Positions 9,676-18,065 of a stretch of 64,000 bases of DNA are shown here, piece by piece. Below the pieces are notes generated by a model. The model saw only the letters and a program-made list of their open reading frames with translations. It was not told the DNA's origin and did no database searches. The stretch is from Bacillus sp. FJAT-49711 (GTDB lineage Bacteria > Bacillota > Bacilli > Bacillales > Bacillaceae_C). A program made the translations under genes and the position numbers. The stretch covers positions 70,790-134,789 of the forward strand of contig NZ_JAGYPL010000006.1 in NCBI RefSeq assembly GCF_018343715.1, written 5' to 3'. Position 1 is the stretch's first letter. The number at the start of each line of letters is the position of its first letter.

Positions 9676-10422
9676 TTGGCTGTATTTCGAGTTCGGAAGA
9701 TACGGCGTGGCCCTTTGCCGTTCCGATATGTTATGCTCTTGTCTTTTGTATTTTTTATATTTTCTACCGCTTTGGGTCTTTGGATTGTAAATATTGGTAT
9801 TAAACCAACATTAATAAGTTACGCCGAAGCTCAAACGAATAAAATCGCTCCTGCGGTTATTAATAAAGCGGTTCATGATGTCATACCTAATGTTAAAAAT
9901 ATGAACGAAGTGGCGGACATCTTACCGAGCGGTGCAGTAGTATTTAAAACGGATATTATTAACAAAACTCAAGCAGAATTATCTAGGGCAATCCAATATA
10001 ATTTAAAACAAGCGGAAAAAGGAAATCTAGAGGAATTGGAAGCGGAAACGGGTATTCAAATCGATTATCAAAAATCAAGTGAAGGTGAGGGAATTGTATA
10101 TTCATTTCCAATAGGTCAAGCCACTAAAAACGCCTTGCTCGGGAACTTAGGACCGAGGATTCCCATTAGGTTTACGGTAGTAGGCAGTGTATATACTAAT
10201 GTTGAACATAAGGTGGAACAATATCCTATTAACAATTTATATGTATCCGTTATTATTCCGATCGAAGTAAGTGTTCAGATTATTATTCCGTTTGGCTCTA
10301 AAAAAACCGTTGTCAAACAAGAAGTTCCTCTTGCAATGGGAGTATTTCCTCTTGATGTACCAGATTTTTATAATAGTAATGAAAAGACAAACCCGTCCAT
10401 CCAAATTCCTACAAAACCTTAG
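9676..10422 (+). CDS. yunB: Sporulation protein YunB
   Basis: A 248-residue protein with a basic N terminus and a single membrane anchor at about residues 17-40, followed by an extracytoplasmic domain. It matches YunB, a mother-cell sporulation protein of the SigE regulon in B. subtilis. Its molecular role is poorly defined. Translation starts at TTG preceded by AAGGGGGG with about 7 bases spacing. The 79-bp gap upstream and the sporulation role suggest its own promoter, but none was recognised with confidence. Confidence 0.85.
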   Translation: MAVFRVRKIRRGPLPFRYVMLLSFVFFIFSTALGLWIVNIGIKPTLISYAEAQTNKIAPAVINKAVHDVIPNVKNMNEVADILPSGAVVFKTDIINKTQAELSRAIQYNLKQAEKGNLEELEAETGIQIDYQKSSEGEGIVYSFPIGQATKNALLGNLGPRIPIRFTVVGSVYTNVEHKVEQYPINNLYVSVIIPIEVSVQIIIPFGSKKTVVKQEVPLAMGVFPLDVPDFYNSNEKTNPSIQIPTKP

Positions 10423-10427
10423 TCGTA

Positions 10428-10456
10428 TTGCGGTAAAACTAAAAAAATGTTATATT
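10428..10456 (+). promoter_or_regulatory. Probable SigA promoter of the lysine riboswitch transcript
   Basis: TTGCGG (10428-10433) and TATATT (10451-10456) are separated by 17 bp. It sits about 35 bp before the conserved riboswitch core. Confidence 0.6.
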
Positions 10457-10489
10457 AATATAAGTATTTTAACTTAATAAACCTTATCA

Positions 10490-10740
10490 AAATCGGATGG
10501 GGTAGAGGAGCAAAAGAAAAGAGTAGACTGTGTAAGGATGACAACGGTGATCACAGTTCGAAAGGTTTTTTTGCCGAAGCGATTATTTTTGTCAAAGGAT
10601 TTTCGCTGGTGTTGCTTTGAAGAAGAGTAACACTCTCATATATAGTGATAGTACTATTGTGGGGAGCTACAGATCGCGGTGGAGAAACTGTACATTACAA
10701 ATAAGAGTAATGATAGGTCTCTATCATTGCTCTTTTTTAT
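10490..10740 (+). promoter_or_regulatory. Lysine riboswitch (L-box) with intrinsic terminator
   Basis: The conserved L-box blocks appear in order: GGGGTAGAGGAGC near 10498, AGTAGA, GAAAGGTT, GCCGAAGCG, CGCTGG and GGGGAGCTAC near 10660. A terminator follows, with stem AAGAGTAATGATAG (10703-10716) pairing with CTATCATTGCTCTT (10721-10734) and then T6. The family binds lysine and, in Bacillaceae, usually terminates transcription when lysine is plentiful. The controlled gene is the NhaC-family transporter at 10995, about 255 bp downstream, beyond a dispersed repeat. Confidence 0.9.
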
Positions 10741-10744
10741 TTTC

Positions 10745-10980
10745 TCTAGACGTAGATAACTGAGGCGAATGCACTCTCTTTATCTGGTTTCAAAGCTTTT
10801 CGACTAGGAAGCGGATTGTGCTTATCACTTGAGTAGATTGATTGATCCTAACGGACTCACCATGCTTTCTTAATCTCAGTTATATGTTAAGAGAAGCATC
10901 GACAAAACTTCCTTATGTCTTCATTTACGTCCCAGCGGCTGCGGGGCTTTTATGTCGATGGACAAGGAGCTTACATTTTT
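10745..10980. repeat. Dispersed intergenic repeat copy between the riboswitch and its gene
   Basis: Contains TTTCTTAATCTCAGT (10866-10880), identical to 25463-25477, and CCTTATGTCTTCATTT (10911-10926), close to 25516-25530 and 27113-27128. A CTAG-rich left part and a GTCGATGG stretch near 10953 follow the same order as other copies. No gene is supported here. Confidence 0.65.
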
Positions 10981-10994
10981 TTCAGGAGGATAAC

Positions 10995-12566
10995 ATGGAA
11001 AATTCAATTTTATCTTTGATTCCGCCGATATTGGCGATAGTAATGGTTATTATAACGAAGAGGGTTTTACTTTCGTTAGGCTCGGGGATTATTGTTTCGG
11101 CTTTGTTATTGTCGAAAGGGAATATACTTGAAGGAGCCGACATTTTATGGAGTGCTGTAAAAGGAATTTTTATTGAAGATGGGGCTTTGAATACTTGGAA
11201 CCTATACATTTTATTATTTTTATTTTTGTTAGGGATCATTACAGCTCTCATCAATATTTGCGGGGGGAGCAGAGCTTTTGGAGAATGGGCAATGACAAAA
11301 GTGAAAAATCGCGCGGGTGCTCAGATCCTTGCCGCTGTGTTTGGAATTATCATTTTTATTGATGATTATTTTAATGCACTTGCAGTAGGACAAGTTGCCC
11401 GTCCAATTACGGATCGTCATCGTGTATCAAGGGCAAAGCTTGCTTACATTATCGATTCAACTTCAGCCCCTGTTTGTGTTGTGTCGCCGATTTCCAGTTG
11501 GGGGGCATTTATCATTGGAATTATTGGAACAGTATTAACTACACATCAAGTAACCGATATATCAGCTTTTACCGCTTTCTTAAAAATGATTCCAATGAAC
11601 CTGTATGTATGGACAACGCTTTCGATGGTGTTTATAATCGCTTGGTTAAACATTGATTTTGGCAGTATGAAAGTGCATGAGGAGCGAACAATCGCCACTG
11701 GAATTCCTTACGATCCTAATAAAACGATACAAGGTGAAATAAAGGAAGAATTGCCAATTAGCGAAAATGGAAAAGTCGGTGATTTATTATGGCCGATCAT
11801 TGCATTATTTGCGGGGACTTTAGCTGCAATCATTTGGAGCGGATTAAGCGCTACAGAAGGTAAAGCAACCGTAATGGATATATTCGGAAATGCCGATGTG
11901 TCAGAGGCACTTGTCATCGGTGGATTAATTGGATTATTCGTTACTATTGGATTGTTTTTCCGTCAATCATTAAAATATCGTTCAATAGAAAAGAGTCTTC
12001 TTTTTACAGGATTTAGAGTTGGAATTAAATCCATGATGCCAGCAGTTTTGATTTTATTATTTGCATGGGCGATCATTACACTTATTGATGAATTAGGCAC
12101 GGGGCTATATCTTGGAAGTTTAGTTGAAAAATCGCAATTGAATCCTGCCTTTTTGCCCGTCATATTATTCATCGGGGCTGCATGCATGGCCTTTGCAACA
12201 GGAACGTCATGGGGTTCATTTGGAATTCTATTGCCGATTGCCGGTCAAATAGTTTCCGTGACAGATATGGCACTGCTTTTACCAGCTCTTGCAGCAGTCC
12301 TTGCTGGAGCGGTGATGGGTGACCACTGTTCACCAATTTCCGATACGACGATTCTTTCATCGACTGGAGCGGCGTGTAATCATATGGATCATGTCATGAC
12401 TCAGCTGCCATATGCATTGGTATCTGGGTTGATCACGGCAATAGGGTATTTGGTGATTGGAATTTCAGATAGTACAATTTTAGGGCTAATCACGATTATC
12501 ATTTTATTAATTATCATGTTTGTTTTATTAAGAAAAAATAATAATATTGCTGAAAAAACAGGATGA
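10995..12566 (+). CDS. NhaC-family transporter, predicted lysine transporter (LysW type)
   Basis: A 523-residue membrane protein with about 12 hydrophobic segments and NhaC-family signatures (FIDDYFNALAVGQVARPITD, STSAPVCVVSPISSW, GDHCSPISDTTILSS). NhaC proteins are Na+/H+ antiporters or Na+-coupled carriers. Those behind lysine riboswitches have been proposed to move lysine (LysW). The upstream L-box therefore points to lysine or a related cation rather than pH homeostasis. The frame extends to 10842, but the ATG at 10995 with AGGAGG 6-7 bases upstream is the clear start, and the longer N terminus falls in repeat DNA. Confidence 0.85.
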   Translation: MENSILSLIPPILAIVMVIITKRVLLSLGSGIIVSALLLSKGNILEGADILWSAVKGIFIEDGALNTWNLYILLFLFLLGIITALINICGGSRAFGEWAMTKVKNRAGAQILAAVFGIIIFIDDYFNALAVGQVARPITDRHRVSRAKLAYIIDSTSAPVCVVSPISSWGAFIIGIIGTVLTTHQVTDISAFTAFLKMIPMNLYVWTTLSMVFIIAWLNIDFGSMKVHEERTIATGIPYDPNKTIQGEIKEELPISENGKVGDLLWPIIALFAGTLAAIIWSGLSATEGKATVMDIFGNADVSEALVIGGLIGLFVTIGLFFRQSLKYRSIEKSLLFTGFRVGIKSMMPAVLILLFAWAIITLIDELGTGLYLGSLVEKSQLNPAFLPVILFIGAACMAFATGTSWGSFGILLPIAGQIVSVTDMALLLPALAAVLAGAVMGDHCSPISDTTILSSTGAACNHMDHVMTQLPYALVSGLITAIGYLVIGISDSTILGLITIIILLIIMFVLLRKNNNIAEKTG

Positions 12567-12590
12567 GCTACGCTGCCCATCCTGTTTTTT
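12553..12590 (+). terminator. Rho-independent terminator of the NhaC-family gene
   Basis: Stem ACAGGATG / CATCCTGT with T6 after it. The stop codon lies inside the stem. Confidence 0.9.
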
Positions 12591-12660
12591 ATATGTTTTT
12601 AGACATTGTACGGAAGAACAGAAAAAGACAAAAGCCGATATTGCATAAAAAATTTAGGTT

Positions 12661-12689
12661 TTGACAAGTTGGGCTTATCTGGCTATAAT
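12661..12689 (+). promoter_or_regulatory. Consensus SigA promoter of the NSS transporter operon
   Basis: Perfect TTGACA (12661-12666) and TATAAT (12684-12689) with 17-bp spacing, about 65 bp before the start codon at 12756. Confidence 0.9.
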
Positions 12690-12755
12690 ACTGTTAGATT
12701 AATTAATAATCTGAAAAAATAAAATCTTCCAAATAGGAAGGGAAAGGGGAATTTG

Positions 12756-14276
12756 ATGGAGAATCGCGCGCAGTTCGGTTCGAGAGCCGGTTTCATTTTT
12801 GCGGCTGTAGGTTCTGCGATTGGACTCGGGAATATTTGGCGATTTCCAGCGGTAGCGTATGATAACGGGGGAGGAGCGTTCTTTCTTCCATATTTATTCG
12901 CTTTGCTTACAGCTGGTATCCCACTTTTGATTCTTGAGTTCGCAATTGGTCATAAGTATAGAGGATCTGCACCATTATCACTCGCGAGAGTTAAAAAAGG
13001 TGGAGAATGGATTGGCTGGTGGCAAATCTGTATTTCCTTTGTTATTGCGACGTATTACGCGGTTATCATTGCATGGGCGCTAGCTTATACGTATTTTTCC
13101 TTTAAGCTTGAATGGGGAACTGATACAACTCCATTCTTAATTGAAAATTATTTAAAAGTTGGCAGCACTGATACATTTGGAAGCTTTGTTCCCGGTGTAT
13201 TATTTCCTCTTATTCTTGTGTGGCTAATTGTACTTGGGATACTTTTCGCGGGTGTTAAAAAAGGAATTGAAATGGCAACTAAGATTATGATTCCTTTACT
13301 TGTAGTTTTATTTTTAATTATTGTTATTCGTGCAGTCACTCTTGATGGGGCAATGGAAGGTTTGAATCAATTTTTTAAACCTAACTGGTCCACAATCTTG
13401 GACGGAAAAGTTTGGGTCGCAGCATACGGACAAATCTTCTTCAGTTTATCAATCGGTTTTGCAATTATGATCACTTATTCAAGTTATTTACCGAAGAAGT
13501 CCGATATTACGAACAGTGCATTTATTACAGGTTTTGCGAATTCGGGATTTGAATTGCTTGCAGGATTCGGTGTATTTGCTGCTTTAGGATTTATGGCTGC
13601 ACAGCAAGGCGTTCCTGTAAATGATGTTGTAAAAGGCGGAGTTATTTTAGCATTCTCTATTTTTCCGACAATCATAAATGAATTGCCGGCCTTTAACGAA
13701 ATTTTTGGTATCCTATTCTTCGTTTCTTTAACTCTTGCAGGACTAACATCATTAATTTCTATTGTTGAAACGTATATTGCTGGTATTCAGGAGAAATTTA
13801 ATATTAGCCGTGCGAAGGCTGTTATTTTCGGTGGTGGCTTTACTGCTATAATTTCTCTTGCATTTGCCACGCAAAATGGTCTGAATCTTCTGGATGTTGC
13901 GGATTACTTTATTAACCAATTCGGAGTTGCGATGGCTGGATTGTTTGAAGTTATCTTTATTGCTTGGTTTGCAAAACAACTCAAACCTCTTCAAGCTCAT
14001 GCTGATTCAGTATCCGATATAAGACTTGGGGCATGGTGGAGGATTAGTCTTTCGGTTATCACGCCGGTTGTATTAGGATATATGATGTTTGATAATTTAC
14101 GTCAAAACTTAACCGGTGATTACGGTAGCGGAGACTACCCGCGTGAATTCTTATTTCAATATGGATGGACCGTTGCTATTGGAGCGATTCTTGTCGGAGT
14201 CTTATTTACATTAAAGCCATGGAAAGGGCACGCCATAGAACAGCCTGCTTACGAAGATAAGAAGGAGGTTTCATAA
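12756..14276 (+). CDS. Neurotransmitter:sodium symporter family amino acid importer (MetP type)
   Basis: A 506-residue membrane protein of the NSS (SNF) family, LeuT-like fold. It has about 12 hydrophobic segments, and the N-terminal sodium/substrate signature GSAIGLGNIWRFP is intact. The family couples Na+ influx to amino acid uptake. The 38-residue gene that overlaps its stop is of the MetS type, which in Corynebacterium accompanies MetP in methionine/alanine uptake, so a small neutral amino acid is the likely substrate. The ATG at 12756 follows AAAGGGGAA at proper spacing, and a TTG directly before it is less likely. The promoter upstream is a perfect SigA consensus. Confidence 0.9.
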   Translation: MENRAQFGSRAGFIFAAVGSAIGLGNIWRFPAVAYDNGGGAFFLPYLFALLTAGIPLLILEFAIGHKYRGSAPLSLARVKKGGEWIGWWQICISFVIATYYAVIIAWALAYTYFSFKLEWGTDTTPFLIENYLKVGSTDTFGSFVPGVLFPLILVWLIVLGILFAGVKKGIEMATKIMIPLLVVLFLIIVIRAVTLDGAMEGLNQFFKPNWSTILDGKVWVAAYGQIFFSLSIGFAIMITYSSYLPKKSDITNSAFITGFANSGFELLAGFGVFAALGFMAAQQGVPVNDVVKGGVILAFSIFPTIINELPAFNEIFGILFFVSLTLAGLTSLISIVETYIAGIQEKFNISRAKAVIFGGGFTAIISLAFATQNGLNLLDVADYFINQFGVAMAGLFEVIFIAWFAKQLKPLQAHADSVSDIRLGAWWRISLSVITPVVLGYMMFDNLRQNLTGDYGSGDYPREFLFQYGWTVAIGAILVGVLFTLKPWKGHAIEQPAYEDKKEVS

Positions 14277-14392
14277 TGACAGGTAGTGCAATCGTCATGA
14301 TGGTTATTGGTGTCGTTATTATTTGGGGAGGCTTAGCTGCAAGTGTTGCACATGCCATTTCTAAAGCAAGGGAAGCAAAGAGAAACGCTTAA
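14276..14392 (+). CDS. metS: MetS-family NSS transporter small subunit
   Basis: A 38-residue single-span membrane protein: short N terminus (MTGSAIVMM), one hydrophobic helix (VIGVVIIWGGLAASV) and a basic tail (KAREAKRNA). Its ATG overlaps the TAA of the transporter gene by one base, and AAGGAGG lies 8 bases upstream inside that gene. Family knowledge: MetS is needed with MetP for methionine/alanine transport in Corynebacterium. Here it is inferred to be the obligate partner of the NSS protein. Confidence 0.85.
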   Translation: MTGSAIVMMVIGVVIIWGGLAASVAHAISKAREAKRNA

Positions 14393-14396
14393 ATAT

Positions 14397-14427
14397 AAAA
14401 GCTTCGGAGTTAAAAACCGAAGCTTTT
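14397..14427. terminator. Bidirectional terminator between metS and lytH
   Basis: Perfect 11-bp stem AAAAGCTTCGG / CCGAAGCTTTT, 9-base loop, with A and T runs at both ends, so it can serve both converging genes. Confidence 0.9.
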
Positions 14428-15409
14428 ACTTTTTATTTCTTTCTTGTCTTTCCCATAATCGTAAATGTGGATATGGATCAAAAGACCATTCATTTATTCC
14501 ATTATCTTTATACATTCCGAAATGTAAATGGGGCGGAAATTTTCCGGAGGTTCCTGGAGGTCCGTATCCAGAACTGCCCACGCTCCCAATAATCTGCCCA
14601 GGGGAGACAATATCGCCAATCTTTAAACCTTTAGAAAAACCATTTAAATGTGCGTAATAATGATATGTGTTATTTAAATCACGAATCCCAACTCTCCAGC
14701 CTCCATATTTATTCCAGCCTTTTAGTTCCACTACTCCATAAGCTGCAGCACGAACAGGTGCGCCATAACCTGCAAAAATATCCGTTCCTTCATGTATTCT
14801 CCTGCCTCCCCAGCCTCGTCTGTCACCCCATGTATTTTTAAATGTATAATTATAACCTTTAGGGATTGGGAATGCTTTTTCATCCAGGTCTATACGGTTG
14901 TAATTACGGTATATTCTTGCGTTTGTAATGATCGACCTAACTGACTGGTCACGTTTATAATAATCCCAGACAGCCATTCGAAATGCTTGATCATTTACCC
15001 CATACTGCGATAAATAATTGGCTAAAGTAAATAAAAGATCTTCTCCATTTTGTTTGTCAGCTTTTCCATCACCGTTTCCATCTAATCCGATGCCATTAAA
15101 AATAGTAATACTGAGTAGTTGGTTATCGGCAGAGTTTGGATTGAGGGCTCCTGCCCAATGTTCAGAGGGAACATAAAATCCTACAATGTCGTCAGGCCGT
15201 GGTAAATCTTTTCTTACATATCGGATGCTTCTTTCAAATTGGTCAACTGCTGCTATATAGTACCAAGGAACTTTTGAAGCTGCTTCCGTCTTTTTGTATA
15301 AGTGCATTCTTTGTTCATATATTTCCTTTTGAGTTAGTTCTTTGGCGTCGACATTAATAGAATAGGGCAGGAAAAAAAATAAAAGGCTGGCTAGCACGAA
15401 TTTTTTCAT
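14426..15409 (-). CDS. lytH: M23-family peptidoglycan endopeptidase LytH (sporulation)
   Basis: A 327-residue protein with an N-terminal signal/anchor segment (about 1-22), a central domain that resembles a lysozyme-like helper domain, and a C-terminal M23 (LytM) domain with HEGTDIFAGYG and HLHFG supplying zinc ligands. B. subtilis LytH is an L-Ala-D-Glu peptidase that trims cortex peptide stems to single L-alanine in the forespore. Position beside yutC and near yunB matches B. subtilis. The gene converges on metS and shares its terminator. Confidence 0.88.
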   Translation of the reverse strand: MKKFVLASLLFFFLPYSINVDAKELTQKEIYEQRMHLYKKTEAASKVPWYYIAAVDQFERSIRYVRKDLPRPDDIVGFYVPSEHWAGALNPNSADNQLLSITIFNGIGLDGNGDGKADKQNGEDLLFTLANYLSQYGVNDQAFRMAVWDYYKRDQSVRSIITNARIYRNYNRIDLDEKAFPIPKGYNYTFKNTWGDRRGWGGRRIHEGTDIFAGYGAPVRAAAYGVVELKGWNKYGGWRVGIRDLNNTYHYYAHLNGFSKGLKIGDIVSPGQIIGSVGSSGYGPPGTSGKFPPHLHFGMYKDNGINEWSFDPYPHLRLWERQERNKK

Positions 15410-15480
15410 GGATATTATTACCTCTTTTCAAAACAATTAATGAAGCTTGGCCTCTTAAAGACAGGCCAAGCATTCGAAAG

Positions 15481-16152
15481 TTATTTATTATTTTCAAACT
15501 GCTGCCTGTAATTGGATTGTTCCAAATGATGATTTTGGTCACCAATTGTTTCTCCATTAGAATTTTCACCATCATTTATTTTTCTGCCCTGTGGAGAGCG
15601 TTCTAGCATTAATTTTACTGTATCACGTACTGTTGTATCCTTATTGCTTGAACGAGCATTCATAGAAGCAATATTTTCTATGTTTTGGCGCAATGTTGGA
15701 TCATCCGTAATGTATACATGGTAAAAACGCGGGACTGCACTGATCGCGGTTTTTTTCACTTGGTCTGCTATTTCAAAACGTTCAGAATCCCGTTTTTCAT
15801 TTGTAATATAGGCAATCAAAACCTCTTGATCCGTTACAAGGACACTTGCATCCTCTACACCCGGCAGCATTACTAAAATTTGTCCAATATTATCAGCAGT
15901 TTGCTCTTTGTTCATCCCTTTCATAGGCTTCGCAGCTTCTCCCCCGGGAACAGGGCTTTTTACTTGGCGAACAAATCCAAATAAATCATCCTTCTGCTGA
16001 TTGTGGTTATAGTTTTCTCCGTGTTCCGCAACATTTATGGAATTTCCACTTTTATGATAAACATGATTGTCCTCAGCAGTTTTTTTATTATTCATACCAC
16101 AGCCAACCAACATTGTACTTATAAAAATAATTGGAATTGATTTGTATTTCAT
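15481..16152 (-). CDS. yutC: YhcN/YlaJ-family sporulation lipoprotein YutC
   Basis: A 223-residue lipoprotein. It has a short hydrophobic leader ending in the lipobox LVGC, an Asn/His-rich linker, then a YhcN/YlaJ-like domain (QILVMLPGVEDASVLVTDQ, and a second half near FYHVYITDDP) and a charged, Asn/Gln-rich tail. Such proteins are found in forespore or spore membranes, and the role is not defined. The frame is open from GTG at 16161, but that codon touches the AGGAGG site. The ATG at 16152 has an 8-base spacer and is preferred. It lies upstream of lytH, as in B. subtilis. Confidence 0.83.
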   Translation of the reverse strand: MKYKSIPIIFISTMLVGCGMNNKKTAEDNHVYHKSGNSINVAEHGENYNHNQQKDDLFGFVRQVKSPVPGGEAAKPMKGMNKEQTADNIGQILVMLPGVEDASVLVTDQEVLIAYITNEKRDSERFEIADQVKKTAISAVPRFYHVYITDDPTLRQNIENIASMNARSSNKDTTVRDTVKLMLERSPQGRKINDGENSNGETIGDQNHHLEQSNYRQQFENNK

Positions 16153-16261
16153 TTCATACACCTCCTCTTTTTATAGAATGCTCAGGAAAATATATTTTTT
16201 TCTTAGTAATTGTTGGAGATTAAGCTATAATTTAAATAACATTCGACTTTCGGAGGGAAAA

Positions 16262-16537
16262 ATGATTACTATTAATAACTGTCAATATGAATTAGTTAAT
16301 GAATTTAGAGACGGATACAATGAAGAAGCGTTTAAAGCAAGATACAGTGATGTATTATCGAAATATGATTATATTGTTGGAGACTGGGGGTACGGACAAC
16401 TACGTCTTAAGGGTTTTTTCTCGGATCAAAATCAAAAAGCTTCGTTCGATACTAAAATCGGAACATTAACCGAGTATTTATACGAGTATTGCAATTTTGG
16501 CTGTTCGTATTTTGTATTAAAAAAGATGGATAAATAA
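16262..16537 (+). CDS. yutD: YutD family protein (DUF1027)
   Basis: A 91-residue protein matching YutD: ITINNCQYELVNEFRDGYNEEAFKAR is close to family members, followed by YDYIVGDWGYGQLRLKGFF and a C-terminal CNFGCSYFVLKK. The function is unknown. The ATG at 16262 follows CGGAGGGAAAA, and an upstream in-frame extension to 16067 runs through the yutC promoter region and is rejected. It is transcribed away from yutC. Confidence 0.85.
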   Translation: MITINNCQYELVNEFRDGYNEEAFKARYSDVLSKYDYIVGDWGYGQLRLKGFFSDQNQKASFDTKIGTLTEYLYEYCNFGCSYFVLKKMDK

Positions 16538-16544
16538 AAAAGTG

Positions 16545-16620
16545 GAAGCTATGTTTATCGACGTATAGTCCCATGGGATGTAGGTTCGCCGACTTGACAT
16601 AAAGACGTGGCTTTTTTTAC
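16545..16620. repeat. Inverted copy of the dispersed intergenic repeat
   Basis: The reverse complement of 16591-16607 (CGTCTTTATGTCAAGTC) differs by one base from CGTCCTTATGTCAAGTC at 33692. Flanking GTCGA-like and T-rich ends are also shared. No gene is seen here. Confidence 0.55.
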
Positions 16621-16745
16621 TCTAAGTTCCTTTTTTAGCCTTTAATTGAGGTAAAGGAAACACGAGGTTCTTCAGCATGGATCGATGTTGACTTGCGCAA
16701 AAGATTAGGACGAGAAGTATGCTAGCCAATAGACTCTGTAGCTGA

Positions 16746-16784
16746 AAAAAACAGGTGCCCCTAGTGAATGGGACACCTGTTTTT
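16746..16784. terminator. Bidirectional terminator
   Basis: Stem AAAAACAGGTGCCCC pairs with GGGACACCTGTTTTT with a single mismatch. It can end the minus-strand gene at 16783. Confidence 0.85.
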
Positions 16785-17097
16785 AACTATCTTCATAAGG
16801 AGGTTGAGTTTCCCTTTCTGGATCATCATGTGTAATATGAGCATTCGGGCCTTTACGGGGGTGGCCCTCATGCATCGATTTAAATTCATAGTTAAAGGCA
16901 CTATAAGAACGTTGCCCCTCTTCCCAAGGTGTTGATTTATTCTCTACAGGTGTATCTTCACCACGCGGAGCGCCATATGCACCTTCTGGAAGCTCCTCGG
17001 GTATTATATAATTTCTTTGATCCGCTACATTTGATAAATCAGTATAGGGAGGGTCTTCTTTATCTTGGTTATTTGCTTTAGGACGTTGATCTGCCAT
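16783..17097 (-). CDS. Conserved hydrophilic protein of unknown function
   Basis: A 104-residue, strongly hydrophilic product rich in Pro, Glu, Asp and Asn, with no membrane segment and little predicted order. Conserved-looking blocks are PPYTDLSNVADQRNY, PEELPEGAYGAPRGE, STPWEEGQRSYSAFNYEFK and THDDPERETQPPYEDS. It resembles small uncharacterised proteins seen in other Bacillaceae, but I cannot assign a function. The frame is open to 17229. The ATG at 17097 has GGAG 8 bases upstream and is preferred. It is divergent from yutE. Confidence 0.7.
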   Translation of the reverse strand: MADQRPKANNQDKEDPPYTDLSNVADQRNYIIPEELPEGAYGAPRGEDTPVENKSTPWEEGQRSYSAFNYEFKSMHEGHPRKGPNAHITHDDPERETQPPYEDS

Positions 17098-17231
17098 ATT
17101 CATTCTCCTTTCTACATGTACCTTCTCCTGTAAACTTCGATTTATTCTCATTAAGACTTTCCTCATTGGACCACTGTCCATTCGTTTTGTTATGATAATA
17201 GGGATCATATAGAGTGGAGGCATCAGCACCT

Positions 17232-17669
17232 ATGTATTTTGTAGATAGGGAAAAAATTGAAGCAACATTAATTTTTATGGAAAAGCAAATAAATCTTATT
17301 AAAAGTAACAAAAATTGGGAGTCTGCAATTGAAAAAGCAGCCTTGGAACGGACGTTACATACAATTATTGAAGCTGTTCTTGATACAGGCAATGCTATGA
17401 TTGATGGATTTATTATGAGGGATCCAGGGAGCTATGAGGATATTGTTGATATTCTGACAGATGAAAAAGTAGTTGATGAGGGTTTATCAATCGTATTAAA
17501 AAGATTTATTTCTTTTAGAAAAATGCTCGTTCAGCAATATATAGAAGTGGATCACAAAGCTTTAATAAATGAAACATCAGCATCGATAACTAAACTTCAA
17601 CTTTTTCCTGATTGTGTTCGTTCATATTTAACGGATGAACTTGGACCAGTATCAGCTTTTAGAAATTAA
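17232..17669 (+). CDS. yutE: DUF86 / HepT-like protein YutE
   Basis: A 145-residue all-helical protein of the HEPN superfamily (DUF86), matching YutE: NAMIDGFIMRDPGSYEDIVDIL and C-terminal DELGPVSAFRN. HepT toxins use an R-x4-H-x-Y motif as RNase active site. Here the motif reads R96-K-M-L-V-Q101-Q-Y103, so the histidine is glutamine. No MNT antitoxin gene is adjacent. It is probably not an active toxin. Start: ATG at 17232 after GGAGG with an 11-base spacer, and a GTG at 17214 overlapping that site is less likely. Confidence 0.85.
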   Translation: MYFVDREKIEATLIFMEKQINLIKSNKNWESAIEKAALERTLHTIIEAVLDTGNAMIDGFIMRDPGSYEDIVDILTDEKVVDEGLSIVLKRFISFRKMLVQQYIEVDHKALINETSASITKLQLFPDCVRSYLTDELGPVSAFRN

Positions 17670-17942
17670 TTAGAATTAAGTGTGGGAGTTTTCGAACTCT
17701 TAAAACCTTTAAATTAATGGAAGTATTGTTAATATGCGTTCTAGCGCTTCTCTATCTGCGTGCAGGATGGGAAGAATATTTGATTAGATTTGAATCGAAA
17801 TGCAAAAGAAGATTCCTAAAGTTTCCGCCTTGATCGGATTCAAATCGCGAAGCAACATTAATTTTCTCGTTATTTCACAATACTCCTACAGAATTCTTTG
17901 CGATTTCTGCTCAATCGGTATTATCATTATTACTGACTCAAT
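17670..17942. other. Intergenic stretch without a supported gene
   Basis: A CTAGCGCTTC-like block near 17740 recalls the dispersed repeat family. GATTTGAATC near 17787 and GATTCAAATC near 17837 form an inverted repeat. A 68-codon frame from 17800 lacks a ribosome binding site and looks spurious. Confidence 0.4.
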
Positions 17943-17991
17943 AAAAAACACCCGCAATATCCTAATAGTGGATTTTGCGAGTGTCTGTTTT
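17943..17991. terminator. Probable terminator between yutE and yutG
   Basis: Stem ACACCCGCAA / TTGCGAGTGT (one mismatch) extended by A and T tracts on both sides, so it may act in both directions. Confidence 0.7.
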
Positions 17992-18065
17992 ATGGCTATT
18001 ATATAAACATCTAAACAATGAATTATTTCTGTACGTCTCAGTATCCTCAAGCATTTTTTCTACTT

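Noticed and set aside
10842-10994. N-terminal extension of the NhaC-family protein
   Set aside because: It lies in dispersed-repeat DNA, has no ribosome binding site, and the ATG at 10995 has AGGAGG at correct spacing.
17232-17669. HepT-MNT toxin-antitoxin system
   Set aside because: No MNT nucleotidyltransferase gene is adjacent, and the catalytic histidine is missing.
17800-18006. A 68-codon plus-strand frame
   Set aside because: No ribosome binding site, odd composition, and it runs through a terminator hairpin.
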